Below, piece after piece: positions 11,135-22,719 of a DNA stretch of 64,000 bases. Under the pieces are notes generated by a model that did no database searches, was not told the DNA's origin, and saw nothing but the letters and a program-made list of their open reading frames with translations. The stretch lies in assembly GCA_963978905.1 (NCBI GenBank), contig OZ022257.1, positions 36,237,919 through 36,301,918 on the forward strand, given 5' to 3'. The stretch comes from Trichostrongylus colubriformis. Taxonomy: Eukaryota > Nematoda > Chromadorea > Rhabditida > Trichostrongylidae. A program made the position numbers and the translations under genes. Numbering within the stretch: position 1 is the stretch's first letter; each line of letters begins with the position of its first letter.

Positions 11135-12388
11135 TTGGGTTGTCCCAAAAGTCTTGTAGGATTTTTTCGATCATCACTCTTTATTATTTTTTCTTCCAAT
11201 AAACAACAATCAGGCAACAACGTATTCACCATTGTTATCGACAACACTCTGCCACCTCACAGGTAGATCATTGATTCTCTGCCCCCAGAACTCTGGGTTC
11301 TGAGAGTCGAAGAAGTCAGCGATCGCCTTTGTAAGCAAGTCAGAATCAACGAATTTTCTCTTGGCCAGGAAGGATTCAAGAGGATGGGTAAGGTGATAGT
11401 CAGAAGGGGCAATGTTTGAAGGGTAATGCGGTCGGGGTAGGACATTCCAACTGGGCTCCTGTAGCTTGGCCTGGGTACACTTCGGGACGAATGGGCGGGC
11501 GTTGTCATGAAGGAGGGTGACCGCGCACCTTCTTTGGCGTTTTTCTCGAATAGCGACGGTGATCTGCTGGAGCTGGTTGATGTATACGGAAGCGGGTACT
11601 GCTTCGCCTTGTGCCAGCACCTCTTGGAAAAGCATTCCTTCCGCGTCCAGAAGCAGCAGAGTGGAATCTTCTTCGGATGGAGGTCGGACATAGGCTGCCT
11701 TGGCGGCTCGGCGTCACGTAGCAGCCAAAAGGCGCGGGGTGCGTTGGTATCGTACATGCCTCAGCTTTCATCGCCCGTAGCCAGATAGACGAGAAAGTCG
11801 TTGCGATGCGGGCGAAGCAGCAGCGATTGACAGATGCTCACACAGGCACTTTCGTAAACATCCGTCAGGGCATGAGGTCCATCGCGACAGCACCTTCCGA
11901 TAACCGGGCTCGTGGAGGCGACGATTTACGGTTATGGGTGCTTGTCCATTCCTCTCCGCCAGCTCGCGCATGGTGGTTTCAGGATCGGCGCGAACGACGG
12001 AGAGCAGCGTCTCGTCGTCGAATGCGGGTGGGCGTCCCGTGCGTGGCTTGTCTTCCATGTCAATCTCGCCGTTGCTAAAGCAGATGAACCAGCGGCGCAT
12101 GGTCTCGTAGCTCACACATCTCTTGCCCAATACAGCGTTGATGGAGTCGTAAGCTTCCGTCGCTTTGGTGCCGCAAGACCACTCATAGTAGATGATACCG
12201 CGTGTTGGATGGGTATAGACTACGGGCACTGTAGCTCTCTCACGGAATCTGGTGGGTCAATATATATTTTACTAGAAAGCTTAGAGAACGTTCTTTCATA
12301 TTCCTGAACCGCCTAGACCTGCCCCGAAGTAAACAAGAGTTATTGATTTTTTTCGGAAAAATCCCTCAAGACTTTGGGAACAACCTAA
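11135..12388 (-). mobile_element. mariner-family transposon, 1254 bp, TA-flanked
   Basis: The terminal inverted repeats are TTGGGTTGTCCCAAAAGTCT on the left and TTAGGTTGTTCCCAAAGTCT on the right (reverse complement), with TA on both sides (11133-11134 and 12389-12390). The length is close to the 1.3 kb usual for mariner elements. It holds a degenerate D,D34D-type transposase on the minus strand. The ends and the interior group it with the deleted copy at 56251-57111. Confidence 0.9.
11210..12229 (-). pseudogene. mariner transposase, inactivated by two frameshifts and a stop
   Basis: In family members this enzyme cuts and pastes the element at TA sites. On the minus strand the N-terminal DNA-binding region is open from 12229: two helix-turn-helix segments around YDSINAVLGKRCVSYETMRRW, then the MEDKPRTGRPP linker. 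Near 11876 one extra base shifts the frame. The first catalytic motif, GDES, is followed by TGA at 11761-11763 where tryptophan is usual. A missing base near 11647 shifts the frame again after CCFW. The last part keeps HDNARP and APSDYHL, which carry the second and third catalytic aspartates, and ends at a stop at 11210. All three aspartates are present but not in one frame, so no active enzyme is expected. Confidence 0.88.
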
Positions 12389-12749
12389 TATTTGCCCAAA
12401 ATAGACCGCATGCAGGGGTTTACGCGAAAAAGTGAGGATCTGACTAAGATACACCTCCTAAAAATGACGGACGGGGGGCGAGGTCTAGAGTAAATGTCGT
12501 CCCGTCGTCCGCCGTTGTCGGAGATGCATAGCAAGAAATTAGGTACGTGAATAGTCCCACTCTTCGTCTCCAACTGCGGTGGTCGACGAGGCGGCATTTA
12601 CTCTGAGGCCCCGCACCCTTGGCCACCACTTTGAGGAGCTGCATCCTAGCCGGATTCTCACTTCTGACGCGGAACTTTGCATTCACTTTGCATGCCTTTA
12701 TCAAACAAATTTAACATAGATATTATATATGGGTTGCACTGAAACTCTT

Positions 12750-13335
12750 TTCCCGTGCTTGATTCTTTGAGTGAGGTCATCCCACTCGCAGATCAGAGGA
12801 GGTGCGTAAGAAGGTGCCGTGTGATCTCTTTTGATTGTATGTATTAATAACTAAAGACCTACAGCCGTCTCCCGTATACCACCGGAGTTTCTGTCCCAAT
12901 GGCACACACCCCACTTTTACTGAGCCTGAAACTTTGTGGACGCAAATACTGGAAAACCTTAGTCCACTAAACTGTTTCGGAAATATACATGAAGAGAGGG
13001 CGCAAAAAATCCACAATGATTTTCCATTGACCCAAATGCTATAAACGGCTAAAAGATATTCTGCAATTATTTTATATCCTCAATGCAAGCTTCTCACAGG
13101 GGGTCTGAAATCTTCCCCTGAGTTGAATATTTAGACTATTTTATATCAGCAGTTGCAACCGCTGGGTGGCATCACATATTTGGCGTTTGCAGTTCACAAT
13201 TCGTGTAATATCTCTTCTAACACCGTGCCTACCCATTCCTGCCTTTGCTCGTTTTCTTGTGCCTCAAGGTGCGAATATCCTTGCGATCCATTAGAACATA
13301 CCTAGAAATGCTTTGCTCCTTTTGTTCCTGGTTTA
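12750..13335. other. Unassigned stretch
   Basis: Only short frames; no repeat ends or splice-linked exons supported. Confidence 0.45.
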
Positions 13336-13340
13336 ACTAT

Positions 13341-13406
13341 GGCTTTTCGTAAAAGCCTGGTTACCACAGAGGTGTCCTTGCGGTATCCAGGCTTTTATGA
13401 AAAGCC
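13341..13406. other. 66-nt hairpin with 25-bp arms, each arm self-complementary
   Basis: GGCTTTTCGTAAAAGCCTGG starts the left arm at 13341. Its near-complement ends at 13406, with two non-Watson-Crick positions in 25 (one a G-T pair) and a 16-base loop. The outer 17 bases of each arm (GGCTTTT-cgt-AAAAGCC) also form their own 7-bp hairpin, so the unit can switch between one long hairpin and two short ones. The size resembles a miRNA precursor, but the internal palindromes argue for a repeat or regulatory structure. Confidence 0.55.
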
Positions 13407-13409
13407 GAC

Positions 13410-14573
13410 ACCCTTCCAAGGTACCTCTTATGTGAGGGTATTTAGCTTGAGCTGCAGCCACCGGACTACTCCAATCGGTATTTTACGTTAAAACTTTATT
13501 TATGAAAGGCATAACACAAATCGGAAAACCGCTATACGTCACGTGAACAACTCGGGCGATTCGGCAACGGGAAAGAGGCGTATCGCTACCTGATTCAGGT
13601 CCCGGAAGTAGAGTCATTTCCGGCCGTATGTGAGGCTTGCTCATAATTTATTTAAATAAAAGTATCTTCCCAAATGAAATTTCCCTCTCGTGCAACAAAA
13701 GTAAGGAGGCCCGTTTCTGATTTTACGGGAATCGAGCTCACAGCTCATGAACCCGTCCCAATCCTCTTGAGACTACCGAAGTTTCCACGCTGGTCTTTAC
13801 ATGCGGGAGAAGTGGAACCGCAATGGACCCATCATTGAGGCTACTTCTTTCTCTTCAAATCTTATACTGAATGCCAATGCTCCTTGATGGGTCCTTTTCG
13901 ACTAGAAAAAGTGTCTGTCGAATCTTTGGATCTCCTCGCTGAGAACATAAATTGAGTACGAGATCACTTGCTACCCCATAAAATCGGATTCGAACCTCTT
14001 ACCCATTCCAACCACCTGCCGCAGTGTTTCATCGTCACCACTGTGAGGTGTCTCAATTGCGTGCTTTCGCCGCTGCATTCCCACTTTTGGAATCTCGCCA
14101 CGCTTCATCTATTTCTCACTGACACCCACGTGCATATGTTGACACTGCAGGCTCTCCAAATGTCTCGACCCGAAATAGATCCTATTCGTCATACACATCG
14201 GATTCCGAATGATTGGGTCCACGTGTAAATCTTTCGCTCTACATTCTAGCAGTGTGCATTCTATGTGAATTGAAGCTATTAAACAATCTGAAACCAAACA
14301 AATGAATTGTATTTATTTGATTCTCGGAAGATGCAAGCAACGCATGCATACAGATAACTGAGCTTTTTATACCATTTTTGGAAAGCGCAATTCCAGGTCA
14401 ATTAATTCTGCCTCATCGGCCAACGCAGAGGTCAATGGGGCTAAACCGACCTGAAATTGCCACTGAATAATAGGAAGATTTCGATTCCTAAGTGGAATTC
14501 TCTTTTCTCCTCCTCCCATCTAGTCACTATTTGGATTTCTGTGAATTTCTGGTTTCGTCCTGCTATTCGGACA
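13410..14573. other. Unassigned stretch with one isolated B-box
   Basis: A perfect Pol III B-box (GGTTCGAATCC) is present on the minus strand at 13987-13997, with a loose A-box-like stretch upstream. The flanking bases do not form a T-stem of five pairs or an acceptor stem, so this is at most a SINE or tRNA fossil. Nothing else is recognised. Confidence 0.4.
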
Positions 14574-14575
14574 TA

Positions 14576-16146
14576 CAGTGCTCTGCATAATTATACAGCC
14601 ACCGATAAATTGTCCAAAAACTCTGTTCGCAGAGTAATTCAAAAAAAGTCTCTAAGTGAAAGATGTAGCCAGTGCGGACGCGCATTCGCGCATCCATACC
14701 AAATTTTAGCCAAAAAACATAGAAGATTCTTTTCTTAATTTGTTTCGAAAATGCCGCTTGTACCATTCTGCAAAATTATACAGCCACTGAACAGACTGAC
14801 GCACTCGTCAACCGAGAAACAACGAAAAAGGGAAAAATGCTGATTTTGCGATCATTCAGTCTTCCATTGCTTCGAATAGCCACAAATTTTGGTGATATGG
14901 GTCAATGTTAAGATTTTCGGAATGTTTTCAGACCACATGCTGCCACGCTTCGATGACAACGTCTTTAAACTCCCTGACACCTTCCAATCGGTCTGAATCC
15001 TTTTCTCCATGAAACCCCAGATAATGTTTCATCATGTAAAGATCGGAGCCGTTCGTTATCCGGGTCAGAAGGTCCAATCGGTGTCGGCTTCACCAGATCG
15101 AGTGTTCCAGCTGACACGGGATGGTCCATTAACTTACATGGAAACAAGATTTTGGTGAAGATTTCTAGACGCATGACAGGAGAAGGGTACGGCGCACAAA
15201 GGCTCGGTGATCGGATGGTTCATTCTTTCAAGAACGAAGCAAAAATTCGAATGATTACTTGGTCCCACACCATGACAAATTGTCCAAAAATTCCCTCAAG
15301 TTTGTACACCTTTCCCCTTTGGTTTTTTTCCCCAGATTGTTCTGTCTGATGAAAAAAGGTTTCGGCTATGACGTCCCCGACGGCTACCGGCGCTATCGCA
15401 CAAGGTACAAACTCAAGTTTTTAAGAAGAACTTCAAAGAAGGAGGTGTCAGGGTGTGGTATCAAATAATCATTCGAATTTTTGCTTCGTTCTTGAAAGAA
15501 TGAACCATCCGATCACCGAGCCTTTGTGCGCCGTACCCTTCTCCTGTCATGCGTTTCGAAATCTTCACCAAAATCTTGTTTTTTGTAAGTTAGTGGACCA
15601 TCCCATGTCAACTGGAACACTCGATCATGGTGAAGCCGTCACCGGATCAACCTTCTGACCCGGATAACGAACGGCTCCGATCTTTACATGATGAGACATT
15701 ATCTGGGGTTTCATGGGGAAAAGGATTCAAACCGATTGGAAGGTGTCAGGGAGTTTAGAGACGTTGTCATCGAAGCGTGGCAGCATGTGGGCTAAAAACA
15801 TTCTGAAAATCTCAAAATTGACACATATCACCAAAATTTGTGGCTATTCGAAGTAATGGAAGACTAAATGATCGCAAGATCAGCATTTTTCTCTTTTTCG
15901 TTGTTTCTCGGTTATCGAATGCGTCAATCCGTTCAGTGGCTGTATAATTTTGCAGAATGGTATAAGCGCCATTTTCGAAACAAATTGAGAAAAGAATCTT
16001 CTATGTTTCTTGGCTGAAATTTGGTATGTATGCGCGAATGCGCGTCCACACTGGCTACATATTTCACTTAGGACTTTTTTTGAATTACTCTGCGAACATA
16101 GTTTTTGGACAATTTATAGGTGGCTGTATAATTATGCAGAGCACTG
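14576..16146. mobile_element. Tc1-like fold-back transposon, 1571 bp
   Basis: Both ends read CAGTGCTCTGCATAATTATA inwards and are flanked by TA (14574-14575 and 16147-16148), the Tc1 pattern. The inverted arms are very long: about 700 bases each, from 14576 to about 15280 and from about 15445 to 16146. They differ by scattered substitutions and small indels. Each arm reads outward into the transposase C-terminal region, with REFKDVVIEAWQHV on the minus strand in the left arm and a near-identical REFRDVVIEAWQHV on the plus strand in the right. Only the 160-base centre is single-copy. This is an inverted duplication of the 3' half of one element. Confidence 0.85.
15334..15470 (+). pseudogene. 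Tc1-type transposase fragment in the fold-back centre
   Basis: The plus strand reads ...LSDEKRF, carrying the first catalytic aspartate of the DDE domain. A frameshift of one or two bases follows, then DVPDGYRRY and a GGVRVW-like block. These match the conserved Tc1/Tc3 order SDEK-F...DGPDGY..YW...GGG-V-VWG. Everything N-terminal to this, including the paired-type DNA-binding domain, is absent. The fragment cannot be functional. Confidence 0.7.
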
Positions 16147-16149
16147 TAT

Positions 16150-18790
16150 ATGACATCTCTTTCTCCTGATTCATGCGTTTTTAAACTCATTATCGGGCTA
16201 TTTTAGAGGGAAAGCCTGCACAGTTATGGACCTTCATCAGGCTCCACCTCCGAAGCGGCCCGATAGTGAGCCACTGGAAAACCCTATGACTCCCGTCAAC
16301 TTCATCAGCCAAAAATCGGGCAACTCACTCCTGCATGTATATGTGTGCGCAACCTACGTGTACGTCGCAGCTTCTCGACTCTCCCCTTCCTGGCGCTTTC
16401 TGTCTGGTCTATTTTATATGTCTTCGCAGAGTACGATAGCTAGCTCAGAGAAAGTAGAAGTTTTCTCAGTTTTTACTTGATTCGTGAATTATCTCACACT
16501 TCTGCTTTCCGTCCACACGTAGACATCGTGGGAAATACGTTCGAGCCTTATAGGAACATACTATGGTCTGTTTTTAAAGACTTGTGACACCTGCGATCTC
16601 TAGTTTTTGAAACGACTTTGTCTGTGATTTTGTTTTGATTTCCTGGTCAAGACTCATGTTCTGTACATAGCTCTCTACCTGCTCTACCTGTGGATGTGTT
16701 CCTTTTACTGTTCGTGGTATTACATAGCGAAGCCGATGAGGTGTAAGCAAAACTGTATCGTGTCGTCGCTTGAGAATTCCACAAGTGCTGTCGAATTATT
16801 TTGGTAGGTGAAACTTGAAACTTGTTGAAAACCTCAACAACTCAAATAGTATTGATCGCCTGCTCTAGCAAAATACCATTTCATACGAGAGTGCATTCGC
16901 TGGTTCTAATTCAATCGTACTGCTGGACCCACCCCTAAACTCTCAGTCCATTTTCCACATGGAGCTAGTTCATAATAAATAGAGACCTGATCACTGCATG
17001 ATTTCATAACTGTGGACTTGTGTTACGTGCTGCAGTTGTTTGAGGAACTAGGGGTTGGATTAACCCCTCGCTTTAGGTCCCCCCTGGTTCGCTCGCCTGG
17101 GGTCCCGGACGAATCGTAACGGGTTAAGTTACTCTGCAAGCCCCAGTACTGTCGTCTATCTACGTTCTGAACCGGGGATCAGGATCTCGCGAGGGACTCT
17201 TTCATCTAACAACGGGGAAAACGCACACCACATATCCCAGACACAAATTTAAAGACCTTTCTGCCATTTTTTGACCTCGTGATTTAGTTTGCCTCTTAAG
17301 GCCTTCAAGATTTGAGGATTCCCCTGGGTAATGGCTCTCTCTTGTGTATATTACAATATCGAACATGTAAATAAATAAACTTAGAAATATGGCTGGCCCT
17401 TCTTGATGCCCACCCCCTGTCTCACATGCCTTTCTAATATGGGTTTCCACATAATATTCAGGGCAGATGGATTATACCAGCGAGTACCCATATGCTTTTT
17501 ATCAATTCAGTATACTAAAAATTGATTCGAAAACAAGTCAATCGACAGTACTGTCTCGAGTTCGTCCATGTTATTTTCTTTGTAATTGACCAGCAGTAAA
17601 TAATAATAATAACTTCTACATCTTGAGCCATGTCTACGAGAAAATATTCAACCATTCTTTGCTAAAATTACGGATGACATATAAGGGAAATATCATAACT
17701 CCCAAAGGCACTCAAAGGCGCTAAAGTTTGAAGGAGCTGAAGCGCTCACCAGGAAATCCATGAGAGAGGTAATAGGTTAGGGGCATTTACGAAAATGCCT
17801 CATGAGGGATGGGAACTCCTTCAGTTCGGATGTAGGACGGACACTGATACATAAATTCTACCACGTAATACATGAACATCCTCAACGATACTCCTGGTCA
17901 ATTCACGGTCATTTTGTTTTCTTATGGCTATACTCCTTCTTCTAAGTTATCAGGCTGTATCAAATTTGTTCAAATTTTTATTCTCTTTTTTCACTACACT
18001 CTCCTGGTCTTTGACAAAATGTTCACGCATACTTGACAGTCTGACCTGAAAGACTGTGCTATTTGTTTTCTTCGTTTAGTTGTTTGTTATTTTTTATGCT
18101 TTGAATTTGGGGGAGGTACTCAGGAGTGGGAAATTTGCACTTTTGAACATCTTCTTCTTCGCTTGAAATCTAAGTTTCATCAGGCAGTTTTAATGGCCCA
18201 AAAAACTCAGTTATTGTAAATATACAACTCATGTACTCCCCTCATATCATCGGCATGGAGCGGAGAAGCTCAGTCGTCTTTTCGGACATTAATGATGGGC
18301 GAATTTCCGAGTAGCAAAAGTAACAAAATGATAATAACCAGCAATCGAACAATTCAAAATACAAATAGTACTGCTTTGGAAAAGTTTTATCGAGCACACA
18401 TATGTACAACTGAATACTTTTAAAGCTGGTAGTAACAGACGGGGAGAAGGTGTCGAAATTGCACATTTTCCTCTCTCGAGTACTTCATTTCTGAGCCTTG
18501 AGATACAGAACAAGTAAAGAATTCAAAAAACGACAAACAGAGCAGAAGAAGCATAACTGAACAAGTAAATATACTTTTTCGCGAAAACCTTTTTAGGTGC
18601 AAGCTGAGTAAATGGGCTCATCCGAAGTCTACCGCCTGAGCTGTTACCTCCCATTGCCCCATATGGCTCGTCTGCGTTTCTCCTCTCTTACTTGCCTCTA
18701 CCTTTCATTTTTCTATTTTGTCTTTTGTTATTTGCACTTATTTTCCTCGAATAGACCTGGTCGGTCATCATTTTTTTCTCATTTTGTTCA
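16150..18790. other. Mostly unassigned; two GC-rich hairpins near 17.05 kb
   Basis: GGGGTT at 17051 pairs with AACCCC at 17062. The following GGTCCCC block near 17077 can pair with GGGGTCC near 17100, in a GC-rich island within AT-richer surroundings. The rest has short frames and T-rich tracts, with no supported gene or repeat. Confidence 0.45.
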
Positions 18791-18794
18791 CACA

Positions 18795-19290
18795 CAGTAG
18801 CGCTCAAAAGTCTTCGGCGAAATGGTCTTTCACTCGGGTTTTTTACTTGTAACTTTTCTGCGACTGGACCGATCTGAGAGAAACTTTAGTATGTTGTATT
18901 TGGAGACACTGCATACTTAATATGCTATTTTAGCGTTCAACGGTGTAGGTTACATGGTTACATGGAATTTTTTGTTTTTGGAGTGCCACCGCTATGTTGT
19001 CCCGCTGTGCCGCTGTCTTCAGAAGTCGTGGTCTTTCTACAAAATATTAATGTTCTCTAAGGCTTGCTCCTTTTGTATTTGTAAAGAAAGCCGTTTCTCT
19101 TGACCAAGCCTTTTACCTTTTTTCGGTGGTCTTGTAGAAAATTCTTGTAAAAAACCATGAAAAGTGTCAAGCGGCACTCAACTAGAAGGAATAGGTTCAG
19201 GCACCACATATTAAAATTTTGTCAAATTTGGTCAAGTAGAAAAAAAGTTATGACAAAAAAGTTTTGGCCGAAGACTTTCGAGCGCTACTC
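18795..19290. mobile_element. Tc1/mariner-type MITE, ~496 bp
   Basis: The left end reads CAGTAGCGCTCAAAAGTCTT. The right end in reverse complement reads GAGTAGCGCTCGAAAGTCTT and continues through CGGC, giving about 24 bases of terminal repeat with two mismatches. TA follows the right end (19291-19292); the left flank is CA, probably a mutated TA. The interior encodes no transposase, so it would have depended on a partner element. Confidence 0.7.
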
Positions 19291-19299
19291 TATGTGGTG

Positions 19300-20285
19300 G
19301 TAACATTGCAGAAAAAAGATTAGAACTGCGTCAACCGTGGTGCTAAAAATGGCTTCATCGTTCTCAGTAGTAGCAAGGATTGACTGAGGAGGCAACTAGT
19401 TCACCTATCCCATTCATCTAATCATCTTTTGGATGATGACATTACCCGTGCAAACGAAAAAGTTTACGTGCTGTATTGCTTGAAGGCTGAGCACGTACCT
19501 AAATTTGACCTCTGGGATTTCGTACGTATGTTTTCTCTACGCAAAGCTCCCGTTTTTCATTTAATAGCGATGTTTCTATCACTTTTTTTTATCACCCTTT
19601 TAGTCTTGTTCGTGCGAAGCAGAGCGTGAGCCAAAGGATCTCTGACTGACAGTCTTATTCGGATTGCTAGAAAGTCCCTCTAAGAGAAGGGTGAGAAGCA
19701 GGCTATGTCTTGAAGAAGACTTTCAGATCGTTTCTATTGATATTAACACAAATTTGTTCCTGAGGGGTACCTGCTTGTTGTCTTGTTGACCACTATTCTA
19801 CTGTATTTACAATATGTTGCGAATCAGAATCTCATCATCTCACTTCATCATGACCCCGCACAAAAATCAAGCTGTGGTCATTCTGACATGGGCTTCTGAC
19901 ATTCTGACACTATCTATATGGTACTACGAAGAGTCGGCTTCTGCATATGGTTATGTTTACTTAGCCGCGATTTACCGTAAACAAAATACATCTACAGTGA
20001 GTTCGAGCGAAACATGAATTGTTGTTGCTGTTGTTGCATGCAACATGCTCTATCACACTCCTCACCCCTTTCATGGGTGAAGTGCAAGACGAAAGCCGGA
20101 CCGGAGACCGAGAGTTGTCAGTGGTGTTCTCCGCTCACAGCTCACTTGATCTCATGTTTGAAAGCAGATGTATTTGTAACCGAATTTCCTTCTCATATTG
20201 GATGCAATCTCTATCTCTTCAGACTTACCATAATTGGAGACCGTAGAGCACTCACGATTTCGATACGTGTGTGCCACCGTATGAT
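19300..20285. other. Unassigned stretch
   Basis: Short frames and a small TTG-rich tract at about 20018-20035. No supported feature. Confidence 0.45.
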
Positions 20286-20289
20286 TTTT

Positions 20290-20430
20290 ATACACAGGAA
20301 ACCCTCAAGCAGGCAGTACACCTAGAGGGTGCACTGTGCAGCTGTAACAAGTTGCAGCCTTAGCAGTTACTCGTAAGGAGCTATTGGGAACGTAAGCCAC
20401 TAATCTGATTATCGCGTGGTGTGCCTTTCA
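20290..20430. mobile_element. Solitary arm of fold-back element E
   Basis: In reverse complement it starts AAAGGCACACCACGCGATAA, exactly as the right arm of the element at 10604-11072, and aligns for about 130 bases. No partner arm is found to the left, so this is a truncated copy. Confidence 0.6.
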
Positions 20431-20960
20431 TGCCTCGTGCAGCATAAGCGAAATGTAACGCCCTCAAACTGTAGAAAATTTAGTAAAGCAAAGGGCTTTG
20501 GACTTTTTCACTACAATGCTATGAGGTCATTTCGTGAAATCTTCGTTGGCTAATTCAGAATCCTTCGAGTCAGAAGGTCGTGGACTCATCATCTATCATA
20601 TCAAAAGATTTGATATTGTGCAATCGATTTGATATCGCGTCGAATAATCCGTGTTGTGTACTATTCGCAAAAAATTAGTATTGAACTTTCAGATCTGCAC
20701 AATAATGAACGCTAACTGGACGATGGAATTAGAACGCGGTACGTTCAGATCTTTTGGTTTCTATAATCCCTTTTCATTGAAATGTACCTTAGAAAAACTC
20801 TAGTATGTTCGTTTATCTTCATAGGCTGAATTTAGGGTTCTCTTGTACCATAAGGCTCCTTATGTTGACCACATGAGTCCTGCGGTAGATCCGAAATTGT
20901 CAACATCTCCCAATGGGTCCAGCAACCAGTCCGTCCAGAAATAATCTAAATTCACGCCCC

Positions 20961-21095
20961 GATGTTCACACTACAATTTGCCCGATTAATCCCCTCATAA
21001 GCTCATGGGTAATTTCAGTTGACGCCGTAATGTTTACACTAAAAATTGCTCGATTAATCCTTCATGGTCTTATTGCTAATGAAGGTCTGGGGAAG
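20961..21095 (+). repeat. Diverged tandem duplication, period 68 bp
   Basis: TGTTCACACTACAATTTGCC and TGTTTACACTAAAAATTGCT start the two units at 20963 and 21031. Both continue with CGATTAATCC and a later CTTAT/CTCAT block. Confidence 0.6.
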
Positions 21096-21974
21096 CATTC
21101 CATTTAGAGCAATATTCTTCTGAGAAACTTGGGAAGAAAGGGAAAAGGAGGATTCGCCCTCTGTAGACAACATTAAACATCAAGACAAAGAAGAATGGCA
21201 CATTGTACAGACATAGACTGAAGTGTAAGCACTTGCAAGTGTACACAGTACATACACCCGACTAACGCCATATCTCAGTATGGTGTCCATCAACAGTTAT
21301 AAGAAGTAGCGGTTTCCATATTTGTCTTACTAAATTAAGTTTTGGGGAATGTTCTGAATTTGTCACAATATTTGATTGTTGAATTTCAATTTGATTACAA
21401 AGAGTTTATAGTTAGCTGAGTGGAATGAAATTCGATTACGGTAAACACTTTACTGTAATTGTTCTATTGTAATTTGCCTTTATATTCTCGTATCTTGAGG
21501 ACTCTTTGAGAACGATGCTCTCAGGAGGCAATCGATTTCCTGGGGCGGGAAACCCAACCGTACCAGGATAATAGTTCAAAATGTTGAGACTGTGAAATGC
21601 ACTTGAAGGATAAATTGGATGTCAAGGATATGACAGCGTTAGCATCGGAGACTTCACAAAGTCTTGTATACTTGTAATTTTGGAAGTATTTTGAAGCATT
21701 AAAGCACGTCAAAAGCAAAAAGAACTCGAGGCGAATAAATTTAAACAAGGAGGAAAGTGCTTTTTGAAACACTGAATCCAATTCATGCAGCGACTAAGAT
21801 CCACTGCCTCAGATCTGTTTCTTCTTCAGAAAGAGAAAGGCACTTCGGGAGCGTACGGAGATTCATTACATCAGAATCAAAGAGTAATGGGTAATTACGG
21901 AAGTCAGTGCCAAAGAAATGGTTCCTTACGGATGAGCCAATAAGTGGGTTTTGGACATTTCGTCAAGAACAGAA

Positions 21975-22122
21975 CGAACCGAATGGAAATCGTGTTGGGG
22001 CCCGCACAACCAGTGAGGACGGGCCATCTAAGTATCTATGTAGGTAAACGAACCGAATGGAAATCGTGTTGGGGCCCGCACAACCAATGAGGACGGGCCA
22101 TCTAAGTATCTAAGTAAGTTCT
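21975..22122 (+). repeat. Near-perfect tandem duplication, period 74 bp
   Basis: The 74-base unit starting CGAACCGAATGG and including GTTGGGGCCCGC is present twice, with only two or three differences. It is younger than most repeats here. Confidence 0.85.
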
Positions 22123-22719
22123 AGTTACTTTCTGATCCCTATCCATGCCCTACTTCATTACCTTATCAACTATAGTTATCCCTCACTAGCGGCATTAGCG
22201 AATTAGAACTTCAGGAGCGGATACCCATTGAGACATACGCATCTGGGAATGGAAACGCTCCACGGAGTAGAGGAAGCGACTACAGGGGGTGTCAAAAAAA
22301 AAGTAATTTTTGCCCTCCACTTTCAGCCCCACATTAATCGAACTTCGGCAAATTCCGACCAGGTATTTTTATCCCTAAAATGAGTAGACCTCACTCTATC
22401 ACTGTTCTCCGTTACAGCCTCCTGCACGAGCAGGAACGGTTGTTTGTTCCGAGTGAACAAGATGTGACACCTCAGTTGGGCGAAATCCGAAATTTCGTCG
22501 CCCTCGTTCACAACCTTGCTAAGGTCCGTTCACTCTTGGTACCTGAGGGGATTCACACTGGGTGATGTTCTAGAACATTCCGCTTCTTCCGGGTTCCCAA
22601 CGCCCTTCGTTTCCAAGAGCCAGAATGTGCCATTACCACTGAAACCCCTCCGAGGGCAGGTTTGAGGCATGAAAAATGATACTTCGGATCATAGCAGCCT
22701 TGTCCAAGCAGCAGGGGCT

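Larger units (their letters stand above)
11098..12747. mobile_element. Palindromic element B, copy 1, split by a mariner
   Basis: The left arm begins GAGTTTCTCTGCTACCCC at 11098 and is interrupted at the TA of 11133-11134. It resumes at 12389 with TTTGCCC and a GCATGCA block. The right arm ends at 12747 with the inverted GAGTTTCAGTGCAACCC. The centre has the GACGGGG and GTCGTCCGC blocks also seen at 33367-33736. Removing the mariner leaves a fold-back of about 400 bp. No transposase is encoded and the family is unknown. Confidence 0.65.

Noticed and set aside
11912..12307. 131-codon plus-strand frame
   Set aside because: It lies antisense to the mariner transposase remnant and is a shadow of that coding sequence.
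13965..14060. Perfect B-box suggesting a tRNA gene on the minus strand
   Set aside because: The T-stem pairs at only three of five positions and no matching acceptor strand exists upstream.
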